A DNA stretch of 12,792 nt, taken from NCBI GenBank assembly GCA_902459845.2, contig CABPSV020000587.1:1-12792 (forward strand), given 5' to 3'. A model generated the notes under the pieces. That model was not told where the DNA came from, ran no database searches, and worked only from the letters and a program-made list of their open reading frames with translations. Numbering within the stretch: the first letter of the stretch is position 1; every line of letters starts with the position of its first letter. Source of the DNA: Hepatocystis sp. ex Piliocolobus tephrosceles. Lineage: Eukaryota; Apicomplexa; Aconoidasida; Haemosporida; Plasmodiidae. Positions 1-8,032 of the stretch are shown here, one piece after another. A program made the translations under genes and the position numbers.

Positions 1-529
1 ATTTATTTTATTTTTTTTATTTATTTTTTTTTTTTTTTTTATTTATTTATTTTATTTATTTATTGTATTTATTTTATTTATTTATTTTTTTTATTTATTT
101 ATTTTTTTTTTTTTTTTAACCAAAAATATACGGCTTACTGCATACACAAAAAAAAAAATAATAACACATACATACTTATGTATATAATTTAAAAACTAGC
201 TTTTTGTTTATACAATTTTTTTTTTCTATTTTCTATTTTTTTTTTTTTCTATTTTCTATTTTTTTTTTTTTCTTTTTTTCAATTTTTTAATTTTTTCAAA
301 TTTTTTAACAACACACAAAAAAAAAAAAACTATTCAAAAAATGTACGGAAATAATTACGTACATGTTTAAGTACTTACTATAAAATATAACAAAATAAAT
401 AAAGCTTAAAATATATATTTTTTTTTTTTGTATAACTTTATTTCTTCCCTGTTTTTTTCTCTATTTTTTTTTTCTTTTTTCCATTTTTCCCATGTTTTCC
501 ATTATTCCCATTTTTTATATGTTTTATAA
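1..529. other. AT-rich 5' flank of the 406-aa gene, low complexity
   Basis: No coding region is visible. Bases 1-117 are almost only T and A, built from TTTA/TTTTA units and T runs. Bases 215-300 contain a duplicated CTATTTT-type pyrimidine stretch on the + strand. The stretch from about 430 to 510 is pyrimidine-rich and ends close to the ATG at 530, as is usual for a Plasmodium 5' untranslated region. No specific promoter element can be named. Confidence 0.7.
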
Positions 530-1750
530 ATGAGCAAACCCAAGGTACTGATTAGTCAAATAAAAGATGTGACCGACATAAGAAGTTGGAATTTAAAAGG
601 AATAGAATCATGTAGGAAAAAGATTTTCGGGTATGTTCAAAATTTGCCAGGAGAGAAGAACTGGGTTAAGCCATTAATGGGTAAACAAATGCAAAATTAT
701 TATTTTCCTTCTAAGTATTTACACTTAGATTTTAATTTAAAAGAATATTTAAGAATGCAAACTGTTCGTTTTAAAAAAAAAGAGACTGATAGTGGTTTAG
801 TAAATTTACAAAAGTGTATAAATCTAATTATTGAAAATAAAAATTTTATAGATTCTTTTTTTTCGAAAATTTCAAAAAATTTGTTAATGGAAAATCAAAG
901 TTTAAAAAATTTATATTCGTTGTATTTAACTATTTTTCCAACAGTTAAATTAAAACATAAGTTATCAGATGAGGATATAAAAGAATTAAATTTACAAGAT
1001 GAAAAATTCAGTTGGTTCGATTTTGGTTTAAATTTAAAACAGAAAAAAAATATACAATCGTTTCAAGAAGATAAAAATGAGGATATATATACAGTTGAGA
1101 AAAATATAAACAACATACGTTTAAGTCATAATAATAAAGATAATAAAGTGGATATACAAAAAGAAAACGTATTAAATAAAAACAGTGTTGAAAAGGAAAA
1201 ATATATTGGAGATAACAAAAAAATAGGTATTAGTAGGAACAATAGCGAAGAAGATTATACAAATAACACTGATGATAACATACGCAATAGTAAATATACT
1301 AACATAATTTACATTAAAACAAAAAAATGTTTACAATTTAAAAAAATAATATGGAAAGAACAAAGGAGTAAGGAAAATATTATGAAACATCCCCAATCAA
1401 ATTACGAACCAATTTATTATCTAGAAGGTAATGTAAATATAGGTTTAGAAGAAAACAAAAAAGAAAGTGAAAAAGAAATAAATGAAAAAGAAGAAGCAAA
1501 ACAAAAATTATTAAATTTATTAAATAAAAATGAAGACTTAAAAAAAACATTTTCCATAAGGAATAGATTTATAGATCCTTTATACTTAAGGAGAAGATAT
1601 TCCTTTATTGATAAGTTAACTAAAAAGAAAATTAAAAAAGAAAAGTATGTAACGTACAGAAAACATTTTATTCAACATGCCGATGAAAAAAAAATATGGC
1701 CAGATAATAAAGGATTATTAAATAAAATATATCCAAACCCATACTCATAA
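530..1750 (+). CDS. Conserved-looking basic protein of unknown function, 406 aa
   Basis: I do not recognise this family. It is a single-exon frame from an ATG preceded by AAA to a TAA that is followed within a few bases by a T run. The protein has three parts. Residues 1-165 look folded, with several Trp and aromatic residues (SWNLKG at 19-24, EKNWVKPLMG at 42-51, FSWFDFG at 160-166). Residues 170-255 are an Asn/Lys/Asp-rich linker typical of Plasmodium low complexity. Residues 260-406 are basic, with a Lys/Glu stretch at 305-340 that could form a helix, an Arg-rich LYLRRRYSF at 351-359, and a Pro/aromatic end. There is no signal peptide or membrane segment. The high positive charge and folded ends would fit a nucleic-acid- or ribosome-associated protein, for example of an organelle, but this is only a guess. 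The next gene lies downstream on the same strand. Confidence 0.85.
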   Translation: MSKPKVLISQIKDVTDIRSWNLKGIESCRKKIFGYVQNLPGEKNWVKPLMGKQMQNYYFPSKYLHLDFNLKEYLRMQTVRFKKKETDSGLVNLQKCINLIIENKNFIDSFFSKISKNLLMENQSLKNLYSLYLTIFPTVKLKHKLSDEDIKELNLQDEKFSWFDFGLNLKQKKNIQSFQEDKNEDIYTVEKNINNIRLSHNNKDNKVDIQKENVLNKNSVEKEKYIGDNKKIGISRNNSEEDYTNNTDDNIRNSKYTNIIYIKTKKCLQFKKIIWKEQRSKENIMKHPQSNYEPIYYLEGNVNIGLEENKKESEKEINEKEEAKQKLLNLLNKNEDLKKTFSIRNRFIDPLYLRRRYSFIDKLTKKKIKKEKYVTYRKHFIQHADEKKIWPDNKGLLNKIYPNPYS

Positions 1751-1855
1751 ACTGTTTTTTTTTTTTTTTTTTATTAATTTTAAACATGTAACATTTTATT
1801 ATTATATGATGTAAATATTGTTTTTTTTGTCCCTTTTTTTTGTTCCGTTTTTAGC

Positions 1856-1890
<35 letters not shown>

Positions 1891-2079
1891 GTAAATACTT
1901 TTTATCAATGTATTATTACGAAAAACGAAGCGTTGTGTATAAATATGCAGCATATAAACAATACAATATATATATATATATATATTTATTTATTGACCGA
2001 TAGATAAACAAATAGCATTATGCTTTACACTTAAAAACCACAACCTTGTTTCTTTTTGTTACCTTTGACTACCTTTGGT

Positions 2080-2125
<46 letters not shown>

Positions 2126-2474
2126 ATTTTTTTATAACTGTTTTGACTACTTTTAAACAATCAGCTGTATATTTATAATTAATGTATATATTTGAGTAAA
2201 AAAAACAAAAAAAATAACCTTTTGGCATTTTTTAATTGGCACAAATAAAAAAAAAAAAAAAAAAAAAATGGACATATATTTTATATTACATTATATGCAG
2301 GTATGTATGAACTAATAAAATAATTAAATGTATATACATATATAGCATATATATATATATATTTTTAAGTAACTCTCAAGATAAATATTAAAAAAAAATC
2401 AAACACACATATGTATATATATGTACATATATATATGTGTATGGAAAGAAAGAAAAAGAGTGAATATTTGCAAA
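1751..2474. other. Intergenic spacer with poly(T) and poly(A) tracts
   Basis: This is the 3' flank of the 406-aa gene and the 5' flank of the prenyltransferase gene. It holds T runs just after the stop and around 1860-1887, a 41-base A run at 2083-2123, and an (AT)n run near 1967-1985. The sequence just upstream of 2475 contains TATATG repeats and an in-frame ATG at 2421. I see no gene or structured RNA here. Confidence 0.7.
2083..2123. repeat. 41-base poly(A) tract
   Basis: Uninterrupted A run in the intergenic spacer. Tracts of this length are common in Plasmodium and are likely length-polymorphic and nucleosome-excluding. A minus-strand frame that reads across it is only poly-Phe and is not a gene. 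Confidence 0.95.
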
Positions 2475-4289
2475 ATGGAAAACACAAGACTTAACGAATA
2501 TGCAAAAAAAATTAATATTGATTATCCGGAGATGTTAGATTGTTTAAACTTTCATTTGTTAAAGAATCCTTTATTTCATTTAATGCCCCAGAAAGAATTT
2601 ATCATAGATACGGCTCATATAGAGAATGAAATAAAAAAACTCAAGCAACGTGACAATTTAAAAGAGAGAGTAACAGTTAAATTGGAAAATGAATGTGATC
2701 GTAAAACGAATAGGAAAGACGGTAGGGAAGACAATAGGGAAGACAATAGGGAAGACAATAGAGAAGACGATAAGGATGACGATAAGGAAGACAATAGGGA
2801 AGACGATAAGGATGACGATAGGGACGAATACATAAAAGATAAAGAACGAATAAATATAATAAACACTTATTATAGTGATAATGAAAAATTTGTATATTCT
2901 GTATTAGGAGCATTAATAGAAAATAAAACGTATACATTTGAAGGATATATTATATCAACTTTTGTCATAAAATTAAATACTGCTTATTATAGTGCATGGA
3001 TGTATAGAAGAAAATGTTTAAAAAAATTAAAATTAAATTTTTTAAATGAGTTAAAATTTACACGATATATAATATGCAAAAATATAAAAAGTTTTCAAAG
3101 CTGGTTTCATAGAAGATGGCTAGTTGAATATATTTGTAAATACAACATTAAAAAAAAAATCGGTGATAAAACAAGTAACAAACATAGTACTGACGATTTT
3201 AATATTTTTCATAAAAACAAACATATTCAAACACATACCTATAATGGTATAAATAATAGTGATATTGAAGAAAATAAAACAAAAGTAGATAAATTAAAAA
3301 AAAATAATTTTTTTGATGAAGATAATTTTAGTGATTACAGAAATTTCATTAGCAGTGATGAAAATGAAAATGCATCGGATTTTTTTAATAGTGGTGGGGG
3401 TGAATATAAATTGGAAAATAAAATAAATGATAGTGTTGGGAATGGTCGTTATAACGTTGGAAATGATAGTGACAGTTACGATAACTTTATAAGCAACTGT
3501 GAAGATAAAGATTTTGAAGGTGTGCCAAATAATATAAATATAAATGAACAACTACAGTGCATACTAGATAGTTGTTCTTTTTTTAAAAATGCAATAAAAG
3601 AAAATGAAACAATAAATATTAATAAGTTTTTATATGAAGAACTATTGTATACTAACTGCGATATATTTATTGATAGTAAAAATTATAACTCCTGGGCACA
3701 TAAAACTTGGTTAATAGACAAATTTTCATTACTTAACAAAAAAAGCAAATATTTTGTTAGTACACATAATATAGAATTACATGAAATAAATTATATTAAT
3801 TATTTTTTAAAATGTGATATATATAATAATTCAGTTTGGGTATATAGATATTTTATTTTTCATAAATTAAAATACATAAAAAAAACAAAAAATTTAAAAA
3901 AAGAAATTATGTTTTGTTTAAATTATGCTAAAGAATTTTATGACAATGAAGCTATTTTTAATTATTTTATTCATATACTTTTTATATATATAAATTTATA
4001 TAAACATAAAAAAAAAACGACGGAATTAACTGACATTTTTAAAATACCAATAGTTAATACTGTTGAAAAACAGTTAATAAAATGTAGGGACAAATCAAGA
4101 TCTGTGTTACTTTTCTTATCACAACTTTATTCGTACAATGGGTGTTATAATGAGCAAATGCAGGTAAAAAAAAAAAAAAATAAATAAAAAAAAAATTAAA
4201 AAGTTCATAGAAATTTACCTAACACACTAGTTACCATAATAAAACTGTAAATGTATATATTATATATACATATTTTAACAATTTTTTTT

Positions 4290-4343
<54 letters not shown>

Positions 4344-4641
4344 CTTAAATATTTGCTACTTTTTTCACTACACCTTTTTATCTTATCATTTTGTTCTCAC
4401 ATTTATGGATGTGTAAAAACAAATAGGGGCGTACTTATTTACGCTTGCACATATATTAACATGTTCTTACTAATCTCCTTATGATATTTATTTATTTATT
4501 TATGTAATTGTTTATTTATTTAATTGTTTGTTTTTTTTTTTTTTTTTAATATAGTGTTACAGGATCCTCGAACAAAAAGATCATTTTTTTGATACCGTAT
4601 GGAGAAATAAACAAAACGAAATCGAAACACATCAAAACTAG
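2475..4641 (+). CDS. Protein farnesyltransferase/geranylgeranyltransferase type I, alpha subunit (2 exons)
   Basis: The spliced protein is 591 aa: exon 1 at 2475-4163 and exon 2 at 4555-4641, joined in phase 0 (CAG then GTAAAA; acceptor AATATAG). In the family this subunit pairs with a CaaX beta subunit and helps place the isoprenyl diphosphate. PPTA helical repeats are visible: AYYSAWMYRRKCL at 170-182, FQSWFHRRWLVEYI at 207-220, SKNYNSWAHKTWLIDKF at 401-417, NNSVWVYRYFIFHKL at 451-465, and a weaker one near NEAIFNYF at 491-498. Lys402 aligns with the conserved catalytic-site lysine (human K164) as I recall it. Exon 2 supplies the last helix (LEQKDHFFDTVW), matching the conserved C-terminal D-x(6-7)-W region. 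Insertions make it longer than the human protein (about 380 aa): an acidic repeat at 80-118 and a low-complexity block at about 223-397. The ATG at 2475 is chosen because the 18 codons after the in-frame ATG at 2421 come from TATATG repeats. Confidence 0.9.
2712..2831 (+). repeat. 12-bp coding repeat giving R/K-E/D-D-N/D tetrapeptides
   Basis: Within the prenyltransferase gene, imperfect 12-bp units of the type AGG-GAA-GAC-AAT repeat about nine times and encode REDN, REDD, KDDD and KEDN blocks (residues 80-118). The region is highly charged, surely disordered, and lies before the first PPTA repeat. Slippage is the likely source, so copy number should vary between isolates. Opposite-strand open frames here (Ser/Leu-rich and Tyr/Arg-rich) are artefacts of the repeat. 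Confidence 0.95.
4164..4554 (+). other. Intron of the prenyltransferase alpha gene (391 nt)
   Basis: Donor GTAAAA at 4164 and acceptor AATATAG ending at 4554. It contains a 48-base T run at 4292-4339, TTTA repeats near 4490-4530 and a T17 run before the acceptor. Reading through the donor gives only a poly-Lys end and a stop. Using the intron adds the conserved C-terminal helix of the family, which supports the splice. Confidence 0.85.
4292..4339. repeat. 48-base poly(T) tract
   Basis: Uninterrupted T run inside the prenyltransferase intron, the longest homopolymer in the window. It may be of uncertain length because of sequencing slippage. The poly-Phe frame over it is not a gene. Confidence 0.95.
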
Positions 4642-4872
4642 TCGATCAGTTATATTTTTGTTTAATACATATATCTATATATACTTAGATATGTACATGT
4701 AAATTACGTTTTCTTGTTTGAAATAAAAAAAAAATAAAAAAGTTTATCTTTTCCAACAATATTATTTCATATAATAATTTTTTAATATATACGTACATAA
4801 TATATATACATATTTATATATGTATTTGTGGGGAAAAAAGAATAAGTAATATGTACATGCACAACATTCGTT

Positions 4873-4893
4873 ATAAACGTTAAAAACGTTTAT
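4873..4893. repeat. Perfect inverted repeat, 9-bp arms, 3-base loop
   Basis: ATAAACGTT, AAA, AACGTTTAT. It lies 232 bp past the prenyltransferase stop codon. A role in 3'-end formation or protein binding is possible, but such palindromes also arise by chance in this composition. The CG pair in each arm makes it less trivial than an (AT)n palindrome. Confidence 0.6.
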
Positions 4894-5334
4894 TCCTTGA
4901 TATTTATATTTCTTTAAAAAAATATATATATATATATATATATTAGATTTACTTCTTAATTTAAACTAACAGATGGTATGTTTTAAACTTTTTTTTTGTT
5001 TTATTTATTTTTTTTTTTTTACGTCTTGTTATAACGCATACATATAATTTTTTTATTATTTTTTTATATAAAATTTACATTGTATATGTTTTACTACTTT
5101 TTTTTTTTAAGTGTTCTTTTTTTTTTTTTTTTTTGCTTTTTTTTTGAGAAGGAAAGGGCACATACTACATGCAATTTGACCACAATTGTAGGCTATAAAT
5201 ATACTTACATATGAATGTATGAACTTATAAACGCAAATTATGTATAAAAACATACAAATGATATTTTAATTATGTTATTTTTTTTTTCTTTTTTATAATA
5301 AGAATTATATGTAAATGTAAAGAATTCAAAGGGG

Positions 5335-5350
5335 TTCAAAATATTTTGAA
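5335..5350. repeat. 16-bp perfect palindrome TTCAAAATATTTTGAA
   Basis: Self-complementary over all 16 bases, and preceded by another TTCAAA at 5324-5329, so TTCAAA occurs twice directly and once inverted within 27 bp. It lies about 600 bp upstream of the RPS17 start codon. No known factor is assigned. Confidence 0.6.
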
Positions 5351-5446
5351 TAAAGCATAATAAAATTAATAAAAATAAGTTAAATTATTATATAATACTT
5401 TTTAAAGCTTTTTTTTTTTTTTTTTCATATCTTCAACAAAAATGCC

Positions 5447-5491
5447 ATATGTACAATATGTACATAATATGTAATTCATAATTGTACATAT
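5447..5491. repeat. Inverted repeat, 11-bp arms, 23-base loop, with three GTAC cores
   Basis: ATATGTACAAT at 5447-5457 pairs with ATTGTACATAT at 5481-5491. A third GTAC lies in the loop (5460-5463). GTAC is the core bound by the gametocyte regulator AP2-G in Plasmodium, but ATGTACAT-like strings are frequent throughout this window, so a regulatory role is only possible. Confidence 0.45.
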
Positions 5492-5540
5492 AAGGTTAAT
5501 ATTGAACAGTGGGGTGAACAATTTTATTTCGCCTTAATTA

Positions 5541-5615
5541 TTTTTTCTCTCTTATTTCTTTCCTTCGTTTTTTTTCCTCCCTTCTTTTTTACCTTTTTAT
5601 TTTTTTACTTGCTTG

Positions 5616-5646
<31 letters not shown>

Positions 5647-5677
5647 TTAAAAAAAAAAAAAAAAGAAAAAAAAAAAG
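5541..5677 (+). promoter_or_regulatory. Pyrimidine tract then poly(A): likely RPS17 core promoter region
   Basis: A C/T-rich stretch (5541-5615) runs into T29 interrupted by one A, then switches to A16-G-A11 ending at 5676. This leaves about 275 bp to the RPS17 ATG. Such poly(dT)/poly(dA) switches exclude nucleosomes and are typical near strong Plasmodium start sites. Placing the promoter here is inference from position and composition; no transcription start can be seen. Confidence 0.4.
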
Positions 5678-5699
5678 TATAAGTTTAACAAAATGTAAC

Positions 5700-5725
5700 A
5701 TAACGAAGTATAGCATATCGAAGTA
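5700..5725 (+). repeat. Near-direct repeat ATA(A/T)CGAAGTA, two copies 15 bp apart
   Basis: ATAACGAAGTA at 5700-5710 and ATATCGAAGTA at 5715-5725 differ at one base. They sit about 230-250 bp before the RPS17 start, right after the poly(A) switch, in sequence that otherwise lacks CG dinucleotides. They could be a factor site or part of the 5' leader. Confidence 0.4.
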
Positions 5726-5951
5726 AAAAAAAAAAAAAAATAATTTAAAATAAATATATGTATATATATACTTTTTATAGAGGAAAAAAAAATTTTTCTT
5801 TTTATAAGATTTTAAACATGTTCTTATATTAGCAAAAAGATATTTACGAAATAAGAAAAAGTTAAATTAAAAAAAAATTACTAAAATAGCATAAATTTAT
5901 CAAATATAGGATAAATAGATTAAACGTAATTGGATTTTTTATTTTACAAAA

Positions 5952-6093
5952 ATGGTAAGAAAATACATGAAAACAAAAAAACATACGAAACAAATTGTTC
6001 ACAATGAGTATGTATTTACAGATAATAAAGAAGAATATAATCAGAATAGTATCTTGTTTTTGTTTTTATATCAACGCAGTTAAAACTTATTTG

Positions 6094-6138
<45 letters not shown>

Positions 6139-6829
6139 TTATTTTCATATTTTTATACTGAAATAATAAAAATAATAATATATTTCATTTTAAACGAGGA
6201 ACAATTTGTTATACATATGAAATATATATACATATGTAATATATTGTTTTAAGTACTCCATGTTATTTATGTTGTACATTTTTAATGCTTACCTTATTAT
6301 CTCTAATTAATTTACATGTGCATATAACATATGAATATGTATGAATATACATATGTTTACGTTTCTACATTTAAATGCTTGTATAAACATATGTACATTT
6401 TTTTTTTTTTTTTTTTTTTTTTAGGGAAGAGTTAGAACAAAAACTATTAAAAGAGCCGCAAGGCAAATTGTTGAGAAGTATTATGCAAAATTAACGCTAG
6501 ACTTCCAAATTAATAAAAAGATAACAGAGGAGGTGGCTATAATACCATCGAAAAGAATGAAAAATAAAGTTGCTGGTTTTGTTACACATTTAATGAAAAG
6601 AATCCAGAAGGGACCAGTTAGAGGTATTAGTTTAAAATTACAAGAAGAGGAAAGAGAAAGACGTTTAGATTTTGTTCCAGAAAAATCACAAATCGATGTT
6701 AGTGTAATATATGTAGAACCTGACACAATACGTATGATTAAAACATTAGGAGTTAACATTAGTAACCTTAAAGTTCATAACCATATGAATAAATCAAATC
6801 AACAAAAACAAGCCAGAGTTAACAATTAA
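5952..6829 (+). CDS. RPS17: 40S ribosomal protein S17 (eS17), 2 exons
   Basis: The spliced protein is 135 aa, the same length as the human protein. Exon 1 (5952-5954) is only the ATG, followed directly by the donor GTAAGA. Exon 2 is 6425-6829 after a T24 polypyrimidine tract and TTAG. It is a structural protein of the small ribosomal subunit, acting in cytosolic translation. Recognition is firm: the N-terminus reads [14 protein letters not shown] after the Met, followed by [13 protein letters not shown] at 37-49, [18 protein letters not shown] at 51-68 and [13 protein letters not shown] at 69-81, all near-invariant in eukaryotic eS17. Residues 82-110 match the family ([10 protein letters not shown]...), and the last 25 residues are Asn/Gln/Lys-rich and variable. 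The second exon's first in-frame ATG is far inside the conserved region, so the isolated upstream ATG is needed. It is convergent with the Rab GDI gene. Confidence 0.98.
5955..6424 (+). other. RPS17 intron (470 nt) directly after the start codon
   Basis: Donor GTAAGA at 5955, acceptor TTTTAG ending at 6424. It contains a 40-bp (AT)n run at 6097-6136 and a T24 tract (6399-6422) before the acceptor. A frame of 85 codons inside it is composed of (TA)n translation and is not a gene. I saw no snoRNA-like C/D boxes, though introns of ribosomal protein genes are common hosts. Confidence 0.9.
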
Positions 6830-7060
6830 TAACAAATAGATAAATAAATATAACTACATCTTTGTGCATATATATATATATATATATGTACAATGTAAAT
6901 TATACATAACGCTCTAAAAGGAATGAACTTGTAAAATATTAATTCAGAGAAAAAAAAAAAAAAAAAAAAAAACTTTTAACCACTAGTTTTAAAATAAATA
7001 GTATATTTATAACAAAACGAAACGTCTTTATAGTATGTACATACATATATATACATATAT

Positions 7061-7120
7061 AAACATATATAAACATATATAAACATATATAAACATATAT
7101 AAACATATATAAACATATAT
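7061..7120. repeat. Six tandem copies of AAACATATAT
   Basis: Perfect 10-bp units followed by a TA spacer and a diverged seventh copy at 7131. It lies 230 bp past the RPS17 stop. It is a minisatellite, likely variable in copy number. Minus-strand Tyr/Ile-rich frames across it are artefacts. Confidence 0.95.
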
Positions 7121-7500
7121 ATATATATATAAACATATGTGTACGTGTTTATGCATATACTATGAGTAAGTTGCATAAGATACTCCTACTATTTTAATTT
7201 TTTTTATTTTTTTTTTTTTTATATATATCTTAGCACTTGTATAACACTTCTATAATATTTAATATAAACATATACATTTAATATAGTTTGAAAAATTTTT
7301 ATAAATCATAATTTATGAACAGCATTTTTTTTTTTTTTTTTTTTTTTTTTTATCCACGTTTTGATTTCATTTAAAAGTGTATAAAAAAATTAATGTTTAA
7401 TAAGTAAATAGTACTGTTAAAAAAAGAAAAAAAACAAAAGAAGATTTTACATGTAAGCAAAATAAATAATGATTTAATGAAACCATTAGGTTATTTGAAG

Positions 7501-7532
<32 letters not shown>
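7501..7532. repeat. 32-base poly(A) tract
   Basis: Uninterrupted A run in the convergent spacer, separated from the 45-base A run at 7623 by about 90 bp of more complex sequence that includes a short hairpin. Confidence 0.95.
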
Positions 7533-7534
<2 letters not shown>

Positions 7535-7535
7535 C

Positions 7536-7552
7536 TATACCCCCGTGGTATA
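7536..7552. repeat. Small hairpin TATACC-CCCGT-GGTATA
   Basis: Six-bp arms with two GC pairs and a five-base loop. It is among the few GC-rich spots in the spacer and sits directly after an A32 run (+ strand). It could help 3'-end formation of either convergent transcript. This is inference; the arms are short. Confidence 0.4.
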
Positions 7553-7621
7553 CTTCTATAAATTACGTCTCTCTTTTCTACTCGACTTTGTTTCATTTTT
7601 TTTAATAAAAGTTTTTTTTTT

Positions 7622-7622
<1 letters not shown>

Positions 7623-7667
<45 letters not shown>
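7623..7667. repeat. 45-base poly(A) tract
   Basis: Uninterrupted A run in the convergent spacer. Read from the minus strand it is a long T run about 370 bp past the Rab GDI stop. Confidence 0.95.
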
Positions 7668-7669
<2 letters not shown>

Positions 7670-7946
7670 AGTTAAGCATTGTAAGAACATTAATATATTA
7701 TTATGCACACGTTTCATTTTGTTATAGTTTCTTTAAACAATGAATTATATTTTTGAAAAATGTATATCATGGTTTGTATGTACACATTAATACATACATA
7801 CATACATATATGTATAAGTAGGTAAATATGAATTTATATAAATAAATTATGCAAGTTTGGAGATAACTCTATCATAACGTTAGCACAAACTATCCTGTAC
7901 TTTTCATTTTTTTTTTTTTCATTTTTTTTTTTTACTGTTAAAACTA

Positions 7947-8030
7947 TTCACTACTTCCTGTTCACTGTTCACTACTGCCTGTTCACTGTTCACTACTGCC
8001 TGTTCACTGTTCACTACTGCCTGTTTACTA
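7947..8030 (-). repeat. Four tandem 21-bp units directly after the Rab GDI stop codon
   Basis: On the + strand the unit is TTCACTACTGCCTGTTCACTG at 7947, 7968, 7989 and 8010; the outer copies have a few substitutions. The unit is about 48% GC, far above its surroundings. On the minus strand, in frame with Rab GDI, each unit reads QAVVNSE with no stop, whereas the other two minus frames hit TAG or TGA in every unit. The array begins 12 nt (AATAGTAAACAG, counted to the first full codon set) after the TAA at 8035-8033, and the frame stays open for about 37 codons until a TGA. Confidence 0.9.
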
Positions 8031-8032
8031 TT

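Larger units (their letters stand above)
4642..5951. other. 1.3-kb spacer: 3' flank of prenyltransferase gene, 5' region of RPS17
   Basis: No coding frame is supported. Several structured elements stand out from the AT background: a 9-bp-arm hairpin at 4873-4893, a more complex stretch at 5146-5200, a 16-bp perfect palindrome at 5335-5350, an 11-bp-arm inverted repeat at 5447-5491, and a pyrimidine tract switching to poly(A) at 5541-5677. The distal part is expected to contain the RPS17 promoter and its 5' untranslated region. Confidence 0.7.
6830..8032. other. 1.2-kb convergent spacer between RPS17 and Rab GDI
   Basis: It contains the 3' untranslated regions of both genes. It holds a 10-bp tandem array (7061-7120), T runs near 7209-7220 and 7326-7351, A runs at 6951-6971, 7501-7532 and 7623-7667, a small GC-containing hairpin (7536-7552) between the last two, and a 21-bp repeat next to the GDI stop (7947-8030). 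No gene is seen. Confidence 0.75.

Noticed and set aside
2031..2228. Minus-strand 65-codon frame with poly-Phe
   Set aside because: It is a translation of the A41 tract and flanks.
2421..2474. In-frame upstream ATG adding 18 residues to the prenyltransferase subunit
   Set aside because: The added codons come from TATATG repeats and have no family likeness; the ATG at 2475 has a better context. It cannot be excluded without start-site data.
2615..2937. Two minus-strand frames rich in Ser/Leu or Tyr/Arg/Pro
   Set aside because: They mirror the 12-bp coding repeat of the prenyltransferase gene; no independent support.
3294..3551. Minus-strand Ile/Phe-rich frame of 85 codons
   Set aside because: It is the antisense of the low-complexity insert of the prenyltransferase gene.
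6481..6759. Minus-strand 92-codon frame
   Set aside because: It is antisense to the firmly identified RPS17 exon 2.
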